Part shown: positions 54,020 to 61,992 of the stretch, one piece after another | How positions within the stretch are numbered: position 1 is the first letter of the stretch | How the letters are laid out: every line of letters begins with the position of its first letter | Origin: Methanoregula sp. | GTDB taxonomy: Archaea; Halobacteriota; Methanomicrobia; Methanomicrobiales; Methanospirillaceae | Reading direction: 5' to 3' | Length of the DNA: 61,992 bases | Assembly: GCA_028679075.1 (NCBI GenBank) | Contig: JAJRCF010000020.1 | Coordinates: 1 to 61,992 of the forward strand | The notes under the pieces: generated by a model | Database searches by the model: none | Told to the model about the DNA's origin: nothing | What the model saw: the letters and a program-made list of their open reading frames with translations, nothing else | Translations under genes and position numbers: made by a program

Positions 54020-55798
54020 ATGGCGGAGAACCCGAAGATCAGGACACCGATTGTCTGTGTCATGGGGCATGTGGACCACGGCAAGACCTCGCTCCTCGAC
54101 CGGATCCGGGGGTCGTCGGTCGTCAGTTCCGAAGTCGGGGCGATCACCCAGCACATCGGCGCCACCATCGTCCCCATCGACGCGATACGGACGATGAGCG
54201 GATCGATGGAGAAGGTCCCCATCAATATCCCCGGCCTCCTTTTTATCGATACACCGGGGCACCATGCCTTCACGACCCTCCGGGCCCGCGGCGGTGCGCT
54301 TGCGGACATGGCGATCCTCGTCGTGGATATCAACCAGGGGTTCCAGCCCCAGACCATCGAGGCGCTCCAGATCCTGCGGAACTGCAAGACGCCGTTTGTC
54401 ATCGCCGCAACGAAGATCGACCGTATCCACGGCTGGCGTGTCAACGAGAACGAGTCCTTCCTCTCCTCGTTTGCAAAGCAGAACGAGCGGGTAAAGAGCG
54501 ATGTGGAGAACAAGACGTACGAGATTGTGGGCAAGCTCTCCGATCTCGACTTCTCCTCGGACCGGTTCGACCGGGTCTCGGATTTCCAGCGCAACCTGGC
54601 GATCGTGCCGTTGAGTGCCCACACGGGAGAGGGCATACCTGACCTCCTCCTTGTTATGATCGGCCTTGCCCAGCGGTACATGGGTGATGCGCTCAAGCTC
54701 GCGGTGGAAGGCCCGGGTGCCGGGACTGTCCTTGAGGTCAAGGAAGAACGGGGCCTCGGGACCACGCTGGATGTAATCCTGTACGACGGCACGCTCGCGA
54801 TCGGTGACGAGATCGCTGTTGCAACGCAGGGCGATGTCATCGTAACGAAAGTCCGGTCCCTGCTGAAACCCCGGCCTATGAAGGAGATCCTTGTGGAGGA
54901 CCGGTTCGAGCGGGTGAAGTCCGTTGCCGCGGCGTCGGGGATCAAGGTCACCGCACCGAACCTGGAGGGCGTGATCGCGGGGTCACCGTTCTTTGTCATC
55001 CGCGGCAACCGCGACGAGGTCGAAGCCCGGATCAAAAAGGAGATGACCGAGATCCACGTGAACCTTGCCGAAGAGGGGATCGTGATCAAGGCGGACACGA
55101 TCGGTGCGCTCGAAGCCCTCTGCAAGGAACTCGAGGGCAAGGGGATCGGGGTGATGCGGGCAGAAGTGGGCCCGGTCAGCCGTCTTGACCTGATCGAGAC
55201 CGAGACGCTCAAGAACCCGGTGTTCCGGGTCCTGCTCTCGTTCAACACGCCCATCCTCCCGGATGCTGCGGAGATGATCAAGAATCCCCTCTATACCCAG
55301 GTGAAAGTATTCGACGGGCGTGTCATCTACCAGCTGATCGACCAGTACGTGGAATGGCGTGACGAGCAGAAACGCCTGCAGGAGAAGCAGCGGTTCGAGC
55401 ACGTGGTGATGCCGGCAAAGATCCGCCTCCTCCCGGACTGTGTCTTCCGCCAGAGCAACCCGGCCGTGGTGGGCGTCCGGGTACTGGGAGGCAAGCTGCG
55501 CAGCGATGTGAACCTGATCCACCTGGACGGGAAAAAAGTTGGCCACCTCAAGACCATGCAGCTCCGTCAGGAAACAATCCGGGAAGCGGACGAAGGCCTC
55601 GAGATCGCCATATCCATCGAAGGTGCAACGGTCGGCCGGCAGGTGAGCGTTGGCGACGACCTGTATGTCGACATCCCGGAACGCCATGTCAAGGTGCTGG
55701 AGAAGGAGATGATCAAGACCCTGAATACGAGCACGCAGGAGATCCTTGCCGAATTCACGGCAATGCGGCGCAAGGGCGATCCCTTCTGGGGCAAATAG
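54020..55798 (+). CDS. infB: Translation initiation factor IF-2/eIF5B
   Basis: A 592-residue GTPase that promotes subunit joining. G1 is GHVDHGKT (residues 16-23), G3 is DTPGHHA and G4 is ATKID, in the order of the archaeal aIF5B. Domains II to IV follow; the ending LAEFTAMRRKGDPFWGK is typical. No inteins. The ATG at 54020 has AAGGAG directly in front and GGGGGG about ten bases upstream, so an unusual initiation geometry or a different start (GTG upstream) cannot be excluded. Confidence 0.96.
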   Translation: MAENPKIRTPIVCVMGHVDHGKTSLLDRIRGSSVVSSEVGAITQHIGATIVPIDAIRTMSGSMEKVPINIPGLLFIDTPGHHAFTTLRARGGALADMAILVVDINQGFQPQTIEALQILRNCKTPFVIAATKIDRIHGWRVNENESFLSSFAKQNERVKSDVENKTYEIVGKLSDLDFSSDRFDRVSDFQRNLAIVPLSAHTGEGIPDLLLVMIGLAQRYMGDALKLAVEGPGAGTVLEVKEERGLGTTLDVILYDGTLAIGDEIAVATQGDVIVTKVRSLLKPRPMKEILVEDRFERVKSVAAASGIKVTAPNLEGVIAGSPFFVIRGNRDEVEARIKKEMTEIHVNLAEEGIVIKADTIGALEALCKELEGKGIGVMRAEVGPVSRLDLIETETLKNPVFRVLLSFNTPILPDAAEMIKNPLYTQVKVFDGRVIYQLIDQYVEWRDEQKRLQEKQRFEHVVMPAKIRLLPDCVFRQSNPAVVGVRVLGGKLRSDVNLIHLDGKKVGHLKTMQLRQETIREADEGLEIAISIEGATVGRQVSVGDDLYVDIPERHVKVLEKEMIKTLNTSTQEILAEFTAMRRKGDPFWGK

Positions 55799-55906
55799 GC
55801 GTTTTCGGACCGTAAGGTAACGCGAGGGTTTAATAGCGTACCAGTATAATAAAATGGGTACTTCTCATGTGTAGGCGAATCCGCCGGCAGCCGGAGACGT
55901 GAAAAG

Positions 55907-55929
55907 AAACCCGGTAAAATGGGTTTTTT
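55907..55929 (+). terminator. Terminator-like hairpin in the rps6e leader
   Basis: AAACCC-ggtaaaat-GGGTTT followed by TTT forms a stem-loop with a T-run, 27 to 49 bases before the rps6e start. It may end infB transcription or attenuate rps6e. Confidence 0.4.
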
Positions 55930-55955
55930 GGATAACATAATACGGAGAATCATTC

Positions 55956-56396
55956 ATGGTTGAGTTTAAAGTCGTTGTATCAGACCCCAAGACCGGTCGC
56001 GCCTACAATGTCGACGCCAGTGGCGGCGCAGCAGGTGCGATCGTGGGCAAGCGTATTGGCGATGAACTGGAAGCAGGTTCCCTCGGGCTCGCGGGATACA
56101 AGATCCTGATCACCGGAGCATCCGACCGGACCGGGATCACGGCAAAGAAGGGCCTCCCGGGCGCAGGGCGCAAGAAACTCCTCCTTGCGGGTGGCATCGG
56201 GTTCCACCCGACGATGGAAGGGGAACGCCGGAGAAAGACGATCCGCTCAAGCGAGATCACCCAGGACTTCGTCCAGATCAATACACGCGTTACCACCTAC
56301 GGGGAGAAAACCCTTGAAGAGCTCTTCCCGAAAGTAGAGGGCGAGAAGAAAGAAGAGAAGAAATCAGCACCGAAAGCCAGAGTCGGCAAGAAATAA
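55956..56396 (+). CDS. rps6e: 30S ribosomal protein S6e
   Basis: A 146-residue small-subunit protein. FKVVVSDPKTGRAYNVDASG, IGDELEAGSLGLAGYKILITGASDRTG and GERRRKTIRSSEIT are typical of S6e, with a charged Lys/Glu C-terminal tail. A TATA-like AGTATAATAAA lies near 55845, giving a leader of about 75 bases that contains the hairpin at 55907. Confidence 0.96.
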   Translation: MVEFKVVVSDPKTGRAYNVDASGGAAGAIVGKRIGDELEAGSLGLAGYKILITGASDRTGITAKKGLPGAGRKKLLLAGGIGFHPTMEGERRRKTIRSSEITQDFVQINTRVTTYGEKTLEELFPKVEGEKKEEKKSAPKARVGKK

Positions 56397-56461
56397 AATA
56401 ATCTCTTTTTGATCTTCTTCACCGGTTTTACACGGTTTTTAAAAAAGAATTTTAAAAAAAA

Positions 56462-56965
56462 TTACGGGTATCTGATACTGACAATCCCGTATGCCGAGCT
56501 GTTATCCCCGACCTTGACGGCCTTTCCGTCTTTATAGATCGTAACGGAGAGATCATGTTTGGCAGAACTGTCCTTCTTCGCGAAGGTTGCCTGAACGGTA
56601 CCGGTCGCATTGACAACCTCAAAGAGCCGGATACCGGACTGCTCCACTTTCTGGAGATTGGAGGGCATCCCATAGCTTCCTTTGTAGCTGCCGATGTAGT
56701 CGACCATAATCCAGACACCGGAAACCGGGACGGTTGGTGCCGTGGTCGTCTTAACCGTGATCGACGCAACACCCTGGTTCGATAACTTTGTGGTCTGCAG
56801 GGCTGCGCTGCTGCTCACGGAGGGTGAGGTCGTGGACGACTGGTCGGACCCTCCCCCCAGGAAAAATACCAGAGCCAGAATTACAACCGCGATCACACCG
56901 ACAATTGCCGCGATGGTAATCCACGGCGTATCCCCGAGATCTCTTCTCCTTCTTCCTTGTCTCAT
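56462..56965 (-). CDS. Membrane-anchored protein of unknown function
   Basis: A 167-residue protein with a strongly basic N-terminal end (RQGRRRRD), one membrane helix (about 16-38), a Ser/Thr-rich stalk (about 40-70) and a beta-rich outside domain (VPVSGVWIMVDYIGSYKGSYG). Similar small surface proteins are widespread in methanogens. No family recognised. Convergent with rps6e. Confidence 0.65.
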   Translation of the reverse strand: MRQGRRRRDLGDTPWITIAAIVGVIAVVILALVFFLGGGSDQSSTTSPSVSSSAALQTTKLSNQGVASITVKTTTAPTVPVSGVWIMVDYIGSYKGSYGMPSNLQKVEQSGIRLFEVVNATGTVQATFAKKDSSAKHDLSVTIYKDGKAVKVGDNSSAYGIVSIRYP

Positions 56966-57073
56966 ACCTGGTCTCCAGAAATGCTTTATGATAGTTAATG
57001 AATAATTCGAGGAAATACTTTGTGTATTGGTTCTTTCCAGCTAAAAGAGACATTATCCGGAGATGCCGGGGCA

Positions 57074-57535
57074 TCATGTTTTTTTTATGGCCTGCCGGAA
57101 CGAATCGCGCAGGTCTTCAAAAGGGATATTGTATTTTTTTGCAAGAATGATCAGCGCTGCCGGGGGGAGGAGGTGGGTGTCGAACCCGTCTTTGATGACC
57201 CGGTTCATCTCTGCAACAATCTCTGTCTCGTCAACGTTCCGGACTTTGGCGATGCGGCCGATGAGTTCCTGGGTCGGGTCGTTACGCTCAAAGATCGCGG
57301 ACGTAGGCTTGAAGCCGATGGGGATAATCACCTCCGCACTGTCGAACGTGAGGGAATACGTCCCATTGTCCTGCCGCACCAGGGCATCTTCTTCTGCGCG
57401 ACGGAGGAGCTGGTTTGCCTGTTCGGTGCTCATCCATTTCCGGTCAAGGGCAAAGTAATAGACCAGCTCGTTCTTCCGCATCCCGGTCTTCCGTGTATGC
57501 CTGAAGGGGGCGACGATCGTTGTCCGGAGGGTCAC
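57074..57535 (-). CDS. DUF2240-like archaeal protein, probable winged helix
   Basis: A 153-residue soluble protein resembling DUF2240: PFRHTRKTGMRKNELVYYFALDRKWMSTEQANQLLRRAEEDALVR looks like a winged-helix DNA-binding region, and the C-terminal half is helical. It begins with GTG at 57535, overlapping the upstream stop by four bases, so it is translationally coupled to 57532-57954. Confidence 0.7.
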   Translation of the reverse strand: MTLRTTIVAPFRHTRKTGMRKNELVYYFALDRKWMSTEQANQLLRRAEEDALVRQDNGTYSLTFDSAEVIIPIGFKPTSAIFERNDPTQELIGRIAKVRNVDETEIVAEMNRVIKDGFDTHLLPPAALIILAKKYNIPFEDLRDSFRQAIKKT

Positions 57536-57954
57536 TTCGGGGCACCAAGGAGGATATTTTTCATGTCCAGTGCATCCAGCCCTTCCCCGCGGCCTTCTTT
57601 TGCAATATCGATATCGGTCCGGGAGACCTGGTCACTCAGCCGCAGGTAAAAAATATCATTGGCAATGGGGACCTTCCCGCCGCCGCGGAGAGCGAGCGCA
57701 AGGACGGAAACGCGGAAGTCGACTGCCTCGGTTATAACACCAGGCCGGAGGACCTCGGGGGTTATGTCGCCGAACGTGGCACGGTCGAGCGCAATCTCCA
57801 CCCGGGTCTTGACCTTGACCAGTTCTTTCCCGGTAGTCTTTGTCGATTCCTCGTTGTCCAGGTGTGCGATATACCGGAGGGTCTCGTTAAACGGCATGCC
57901 CATCGCAAACGAGAGATCCACCCGCTGGGGGAAACGATAATAGATCCTTCGCAT
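57532..57954 (-). CDS. Conserved-looking protein of unknown function
   Basis: A 140-residue protein with IYYRFPQRVDLSFAMGMPFNETLRYI at the start and strand-rich middle (VKVKTRVEIALDRATFGDITPEVL). No family recognised. The ATG at 57954 is the best start; further upstream codons do not look like protein. It forms a two-gene unit with the DUF2240-like gene. Confidence 0.6.
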   Translation of the reverse strand: MRRIYYRFPQRVDLSFAMGMPFNETLRYIAHLDNEESTKTTGKELVKVKTRVEIALDRATFGDITPEVLRPGVITEAVDFRVSVLALALRGGGKVPIANDIFYLRLSDQVSRTDIDIAKEGRGEGLDALDMKNILLGAPK

Positions 57955-58060
57955 GACTAGAGCATTGCACATCTGAAAGAAAAAAGATTGCTGCGTACAT
58001 ACCATGCCGAAGATGATATGGACCTGAAAAAATCAGGATGAGAAAAAATATGGGGGGAAT

Positions 58061-58438
58061 TTATTCGAGTAAGAGTGCGTTGATGATGCCGTCCTGGCCG
58101 GGGCGGCTGGTGATCTTTGCATGCCCGAGCTCGGTCTTGATCACGGCACCCTTGGTGAGCAGGTTTCTCCGGACATAGTTCGGGTTTGCTGTGTTCTTCT
58201 CCACGGTCTCGATCTTGACCTTCTTGGTCTCACCGTTCTTCGGGTTGGTCACGTTGGCGAAGTTTGCACGGAGCGCCATGGTGATGTAGTTGCCACCAAA
58301 CGTCCTGACAACCCGCGTCCGGGCCTCACCGATATGGGTGTCTGCCGGTGCACGACCGATCTCTGCTCTGCGCTTCTTCTGTGCCGGGCGGCGCCTGCCA
58401 CCGGTTACTTTTCGTACGGATTCTGCCTGCCACTGCAT
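58061..58438 (-). CDS. rps8e: 30S ribosomal protein S8e
   Basis: A 125-residue small-subunit protein with RKVTGGRRRPAQKKRR near the N-terminus, RTFGGNYITMALRANFANV and VRRNLLTKGAVIKTELGHAKITSRPGQDG at the end, all typical of archaeal S8e. The ATG at 58438 gives the normal length. It lies 57 bp from the preceding unit. Confidence 0.96.
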   Translation of the reverse strand: MQWQAESVRKVTGGRRRPAQKKRRAEIGRAPADTHIGEARTRVVRTFGGNYITMALRANFANVTNPKNGETKKVKIETVEKNTANPNYVRRNLLTKGAVIKTELGHAKITSRPGQDGIINALLLE

Positions 58439-58538
58439 GGTGTCACTCTCAAATTCTTCGGGTATCCTGCCCAAAGATGGTGCTCTATATATTCCCTTCA
58501 GAGATATTTATAGTACTTCTACGTTTACGCACTGCCGG

Positions 58539-59198
58539 TTACCGGATCGGGGTGAGAAGGATGGTGTCAAGGAGCGCTGCCACGCCGTCACCGGTCTTCA
58601 GGTTTGTCCGGAATACCGGCATACCGGGGTTATACCGGCGGATGTCAGACTCCATCCGGTTCAGGTTCGCCCCTACAAGCGGGGCCAGGTCGACCTTGTT
58701 GATCACACCGATCGTACAGTCGCGGAACATCATCGGGTGCTTGTTCACCACATCGTCCCCTTCCGTGGAGCTCACCACGACAATCCGCTTCTCTGCCCCG
58801 AGACGGAAGTCCGTGGGACAGACCATGTTGCCCACATTTTCAATGAACAGGATGTCGATGTCATCGAGCGGGAGGTGGTCGATCGCGTGTTCGACAAGGT
58901 GGGCATCGAGGTGGCATTCCTTGCCCGTGTTGGCATTGTACGCGGGAATGCCGGTTGCAACGATCCGCTTGAAGTCGTCGTCGCCATATACGTCGCCGGC
59001 GATCGCACCGGCCCGGAGCCCCTTCTTCTCCAGCAGGGGGACCAGGCGCTCGATCAGGGCGGTCTTTCCTGACCCGATCGCCCCCAGCAGGTCGAACGCC
59101 CTGACGCCGTGGGCCTTCAGGTGCTGCGCATTGTGGTCGGCAAGAGAATTGTTGGCGTCGTAGACATCCTTCTCCAGCCTGACGTCGATGTGATGCAT
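58539..59198 (-). CDS. hypB: Hydrogenase nickel incorporation protein HypB
   Basis: A 219-residue GTPase that loads nickel onto NiFe hydrogenases. The P-loop is GAIGSGKT, followed by AGDVYGDDD, the metal-site Cys-His in GKECHLDAH, and ENVGNMVCP, the HypB signature. There is no histidine-rich N-terminal extension. Start ATG at 59198. No hydrogenase or HypA gene is adjacent in this window. Confidence 0.95.
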   Translation of the reverse strand: MHHIDVRLEKDVYDANNSLADHNAQHLKAHGVRAFDLLGAIGSGKTALIERLVPLLEKKGLRAGAIAGDVYGDDDFKRIVATGIPAYNANTGKECHLDAHLVEHAIDHLPLDDIDILFIENVGNMVCPTDFRLGAEKRIVVVSSTEGDDVVNKHPMMFRDCTIGVINKVDLAPLVGANLNRMESDIRRYNPGMPVFRTNLKTGDGVAALLDTILLTPIR

Positions 59199-59252
59199 GA
59201 TAGAAGGTGGGAGCGTGCAGTGTTTATACCTTGACCCACAAACTATCCGGCA

Positions 59253-59528
59253 ATGGCAGCTGGCGAGTGTTTCCTCTATCCGTGTTATTTCAATGCCCAT
59301 TATTCCCGGGCGGAGGGGCGGCGGGTCCCGCGCAGTCTCGGGGTCAAGGGACCAGTACTGACGGACATCGAGCGGGCACTCAAACGCTACGGCATCCAGT
59401 ACCGCGTGGAAGACCATCACCACCCGGCTCACTGGACCCGGCGCGAGGGACGTATCGTCGCCCAGTGGACGGAGAGCAAGGAAGTGCTGATCAGGAAAAT
59501 CGCACAGAAACTGGAGATCCGGAAATGA
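59253..59528 (+). CDS. srp19: Signal recognition particle 19 kDa protein
   Basis: A 91-residue RNA-binding protein that assembles SRP54 on 7S RNA. CFLYPCYFNAHYSRAEGRRVPRSLGVKGP and WTRREGRIV with a basic end match archaeal SRP19. It is divergent from hypB and its stop overlaps the start of the next gene (ATGA). Confidence 0.94.
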   Translation: MAAGECFLYPCYFNAHYSRAEGRRVPRSLGVKGPVLTDIERALKRYGIQYRVEDHHHPAHWTRREGRIVAQWTESKEVLIRKIAQKLEIRK

Positions 59529-60178
59529 GCGGCATGTACGACCTGCACACCCATTCCATCCTCTCTGATGGGGAAATGCTCCCAATCGAGCTCATCCGCC
59601 GGATGGCAGTTACGGGGTATACAACCGTGGCGATCACCGATCACGTGGACCTCTCGAATGCGGAGTCGGTTCTCTCGACACTTGAGCTTGTCCGGGAATC
59701 TGCCAGCCTCTTTGGGGTGAAGTTACTCTGCGGCGTGGAGATCACCCACGTACCCCCGACCCAGATCGCACCGCTCGCAAAAGCAGCGAAAGCCGCAGGT
59801 GCCGATATTGTCGTTGTCCATGGCGAAACACCTGTCGAGCCGGTTGCAGAAGGGACCAACCATGCGGCCTGTACGTGCAGGTATGTCAATGTCCTCGCCC
59901 ACCCGGGCATGGTTACTCTCAAGGATGCGAAGGCTGCCGCAAAGAATAGTATTGCTCTTGAGATCACATCCCGCGGCGGACACAACCGGACTAATGGTCA
60001 CGTGGCACACGTTGCGCGGGAGGCCGGATGCCGGATGGTCGTGGACTCCGACGCACACGCCCCCCACGACATCCTTGATGAGCGCGCGAAATTTATCGTT
60101 GCCAAAGGGGCCGGACTGACCGATGCGGAGTGCAAACGGGTGCTATCTTTAAATATCGACCAATTCCTGGGTTTCTGA
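59525..60178 (+). CDS. PHP-family phosphoesterase
   Basis: A 217-residue metal-dependent hydrolase with PHP motifs: DLHTHSILSDGE, ITDHVD, CGVEITH, VVVHGE, LAHPG and VDSDAH. These ligands bind up to three metal ions. Archaeal stand-alone members are often called histidinol-phosphatase-like, but the substrate is open. Start ATG at 59525, overlapping srp19. Confidence 0.9.
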   Translation: MSGMYDLHTHSILSDGEMLPIELIRRMAVTGYTTVAITDHVDLSNAESVLSTLELVRESASLFGVKLLCGVEITHVPPTQIAPLAKAAKAAGADIVVVHGETPVEPVAEGTNHAACTCRYVNVLAHPGMVTLKDAKAAAKNSIALEITSRGGHNRTNGHVAHVAREAGCRMVVDSDAHAPHDILDERAKFIVAKGAGLTDAECKRVLSLNIDQFLGF

Positions 60179-60229
60179 AATTTCTATTTATACTTTCACG
60201 CAACGTTTAAATACCCTGCTGTCGCACAT

Positions 60230-60240
60230 ATATAGATTAC
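60230..60240 (+). promoter_or_regulatory. TATA-like element before gar1
   Basis: ATATATAGATT lies about 40 bases before the GTG start of gar1, with GTTTAAATACC further upstream. Both are plausible TATA boxes for the gar1-tfb unit. Confidence 0.4.
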
Positions 60241-60278
60241 TAAAATATTTCAGCATTATTGTATCCTTGAGGTTGTTC

Positions 60279-60503
60279 GTGAAAGTTGTTGGTCGAGCGA
60301 TGAGCACCATTGGCAGCCGGATGCTCATTATCCAGTGCGATGCCGCCCAGCTCCCCGCACTTTATAGTGAGGTTTCCGACCGGCGCATGAAACCAGTTGG
60401 CAAAATACTGGATCTCTTCGGGAACATCAAGGCCCCCTATGCCGCTGTTCTCTGCCGGGAGAAATGCACGGTCCAGCCCAATGAAAAACTCTTCACGAAA
60501 TAA
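60279..60503 (+). CDS. gar1: H/ACA RNP protein Gar1
   Basis: A 74-residue beta-barrel protein of the pseudouridine-guide RNP. VGRAMSTIGSRMLIIQC, PVGKILDLFGNIKAPYAAVL is the Gar1 pattern. I choose the GTG at 60279, preceded by GAGGTTGTTC; TTG codons at 60267 and 60273 are possible. It precedes tfb by 67 bp, a common archaeal arrangement. Confidence 0.93.
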   Translation: MKVVGRAMSTIGSRMLIIQCDAAQLPALYSEVSDRRMKPVGKILDLFGNIKAPYAAVLCREKCTVQPNEKLFTK

Positions 60504-60570
60504 CCCCCGCGGATATATCAGCCCGTAATCAGCAGGAAAAATTCTAAAATCTCAAATCAGGTGAATGTGG

Positions 60571-61575
60571 ATGCAGGAAATCGAGAAATTAAAAACCCTC
60601 CAGTCAGAGCGTGAAGCGCTCAAGTCCCGTACAAAACAGAAAGAACAGGAGAAAAAAGCCGAGAACCACACCGAGACGGTCTGTCCGGAATGTGGGGGCA
60701 GGCAGCTCGTGCACGACTACGAGCGGGCAGAGCTTGTCTGCCAGAGCTGCGGGCTTGTTATTGATGATGACTTTATCGACCGCGGCCCCGAGTGGCGTGC
60801 CTTCGACCATGACCAGCGGATGAAGAGGTCACGTGTCGGCGCCCCGATGACCTTTACCATCCACGACAAGGGTCTCTCGACCATGATCGACTGGCGCAAC
60901 CGGGACTCGTACGGCAGGGCCATCTCCTCCAAGAACCGGGCACAGCTCTACCGTCTCCGCAAGTGGCAGCGCCGGATCCGTGTCAGCAATGCAACCGAGC
61001 GTAACCTCGCATTCGCCCTCTCGGAACTGGACCGCATGGCATCCGCACTGGGCCTCCCGAGGAACGTCCGTGAGACCGCAGCTGTCGTGTACCGTGACGC
61101 GGTTGACAAGAATCTGATCCGCGGCCGGAGTATCGAAGGTGTTGCGGCAGCCGCACTCTACGCGGCCTGCCGGCAGTGCAGCGTCCCCAGGACGCTCGAC
61201 GAGATCGCAGAAGTGTCCCGTGTATCCAGGAAAGAGATCGGCAGGACTTACCGGTTCATCTCCCGCGAACTCGGGCTCAAGCTCCTCCCGACGTCCCCGA
61301 TCGATTACGTGCCGCGCTTCTGCTCGGGCCTCACCCTCAAGGGCGAGGTGCAGAGCCGGGCAGTGGAGATCCTCCGCCAGGCAGGAGAGCGTGAACTGAC
61401 GAGCGGCCGCGGCCCGACCGGTGTGGCCGCTGCAGCCATCTACATCTCCTCCATCCTTGGCGGCGAGAGGCGTACCCAGCGCGAGGTCGCAGAAGTTGCC
61501 GGTGTAACGGAAGTCACCATCCGGAACCGGTACAAGGAACTGGCAGAGAAGCTTGACATCGAGATCATTCTCTGA
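60571..61575 (+). CDS. tfb: Transcription initiation factor TFB (TFIIB)
   Basis: A 334-residue factor that bridges TBP-DNA and RNA polymerase. The zinc ribbon CPECGG...CQSCG (about residues 38-60) is followed by the B-reader region and two cyclin repeats, ending [23 protein letters not shown]. The ATG at 60571 has AGGTGA at 6 bases; one at 60565 is too close to it. Confidence 0.97.
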   Translation: MQEIEKLKTLQSEREALKSRTKQKEQEKKAENHTETVCPECGGRQLVHDYERAELVCQSCGLVIDDDFIDRGPEWRAFDHDQRMKRSRVGAPMTFTIHDKGLSTMIDWRNRDSYGRAISSKNRAQLYRLRKWQRRIRVSNATERNLAFALSELDRMASALGLPRNVRETAAVVYRDAVDKNLIRGRSIEGVAAAALYAACRQCSVPRTLDEIAEVSRVSRKEIGRTYRFISRELGLKLLPTSPIDYVPRFCSGLTLKGEVQSRAVEILRQAGERELTSGRGPTGVAAAAIYISSILGGERRTQREVAEVAGVTEVTIRNRYKELAEKLDIEIIL

Positions 61576-61651
61576 TCATATTTTTTTGTCCCGGATAAGG
61601 GAACGCCAAGAACTATATTCCATCGGCACGAAATCTATTATCCCCATCAGC

Positions 61652-61723
61652 GGGCTCGTAGATCAGGGGTAGATCGCTACGTTCGCAACGTAGAGGCCGC
61701 GGGTTCAAATCCCGCCGGGTCCA
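61652..61723 (+). tRNA. tRNA-Ala (anticodon CGC)
   Basis: A 72-nt cloverleaf with acceptor GGGCTCG/CGGGTCC, including the G3-U70 pair that identifies alanine, discriminator A. Anticodon stem CTACG/CGTAG with loop TTCGCAA gives CGC. The T-arm GCGGG-TTCAAAT-CCCGC is perfect. A TATA-like CTATATTC lies near 61613. No intron, no encoded CCA. Confidence 0.96.
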
Positions 61724-61754
61724 TCTCCGTTTTTAAAAAGAAGTTTTCCGGTCG

Positions 61755-61940
61755 TTACTTCTTCTGCAGCATCGTTTGTACTTCGCTCTCCAGCGTAGAT
61801 TTCAGCCGGTCAATCGCTTCGTTGAGGTCGCTCGTTGTCGTTACCATGAACGAGTTGTCGCTCTTGGGATCGTGATAGTTGACGATGTATTCGATCTGCC
61901 CTTCCTTTGTCTTCTTCGGTTCGATGATCAGTTTTGCCAT
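61755..61940 (-). CDS. Small protein of unknown function
   Basis: A 61-residue protein: strands KLIIEPKKTKEGQIEYIVNYH, then SFMVTTTSDLNEAIDRLKSTLESEVQTML, a helix. It looks like a compact beta-beta-alpha protein. No family recognised. The ATG at 61940 opens the frame; the upstream region is cut by the window end. Confidence 0.65.
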   Translation of the reverse strand: MAKLIIEPKKTKEGQIEYIVNYHDPKSDNSFMVTTTSDLNEAIDRLKSTLESEVQTMLQKK

Positions 61941-61992
61941 GAAAACTCCATCCCGGAGCGAGCGCCCGGAGTAATATTCTTGTATCTCACCC

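Overview
This window is chromosomal DNA from a methanogenic archaeon, most likely of the order Methanomicrobiales (Methanoregula-like). The GC content looks high. Archaeal information-processing genes are present: L11, Spt5, SecE, FtsZ, IF2/eIF5B, S6e, S8e, SRP19, Gar1, TFB and archaeal-type IleRS. Methanogen coenzyme genes are present too: MptE, an MptG fusion and a CofA-like aldehyde dehydrogenase. There are also many PAS-rich histidine kinases with an RHD(I/V)xNQ H-box. The genus is inferred; no database search was possible. I see no insertion sequence, prophage or CRISPR array.

Layout. 1-144 is the 5' end of the L11 gene. 235-5140 holds surface or lipoprotein genes, a GNAT acetyltransferase and an unrecognised protein. 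5190-5393 is a 56-bp tandem repeat with hairpins, followed by a sensor protein without its phosphoacceptor histidine and a truncated REC-PAS protein (5497-8533). 8573-13331 is a minus-strand block: CDF transporter, then dtdA-ftsZ-secE-spt5 and a LOG-like protein. 13477-17973 has a lipoprotein amidohydrolase, an aldehyde dehydrogenase and a 5TM-type kinase. 18076-28415 has IleRS, a Thg1-like enzyme with a PRC-barrel protein, a site-2 protease with CBS domains, a repeat-bearing gap, an operon of TrkA-N/DHH, MptE and radical SAM genes, and tRNA-Lys. 28535-36469 encodes two very large multi-PAS kinases.

36495-44694 mixes a C39-like peptidase, rubrerythrin, an iron-sulfur flavoprotein, membrane proteins, an AN1 zinc-finger protein, an orphan PemK/MazF-like protein and a chorismate-lyase/MptG fusion. 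44796-49719 looks like an ABC-2 export locus: an ATPase, a lipoprotein with a JAMM-like motif, a permease fused to a PrsW-like intramembrane protease, and a second permease. 50422-53474 holds small accessory genes, including a SemiSWEET and a flavin reductase/methyltransferase pair. 53677-61940 is a translation and RNA block: tRNA-His, IF2, S6e, S8e, HypB, SRP19, PHP, Gar1, TFB, tRNA-Ala.

How parts may work together. tRNA-His appears to lack an encoded G-1, and the window also carries a Thg1-type enzyme able to add it. MptE and the MptG fusion serve the same methanopterin pathway. The export locus joins ABC transport with two membrane-associated candidate metalloproteases and is the best candidate here for an undescribed system.
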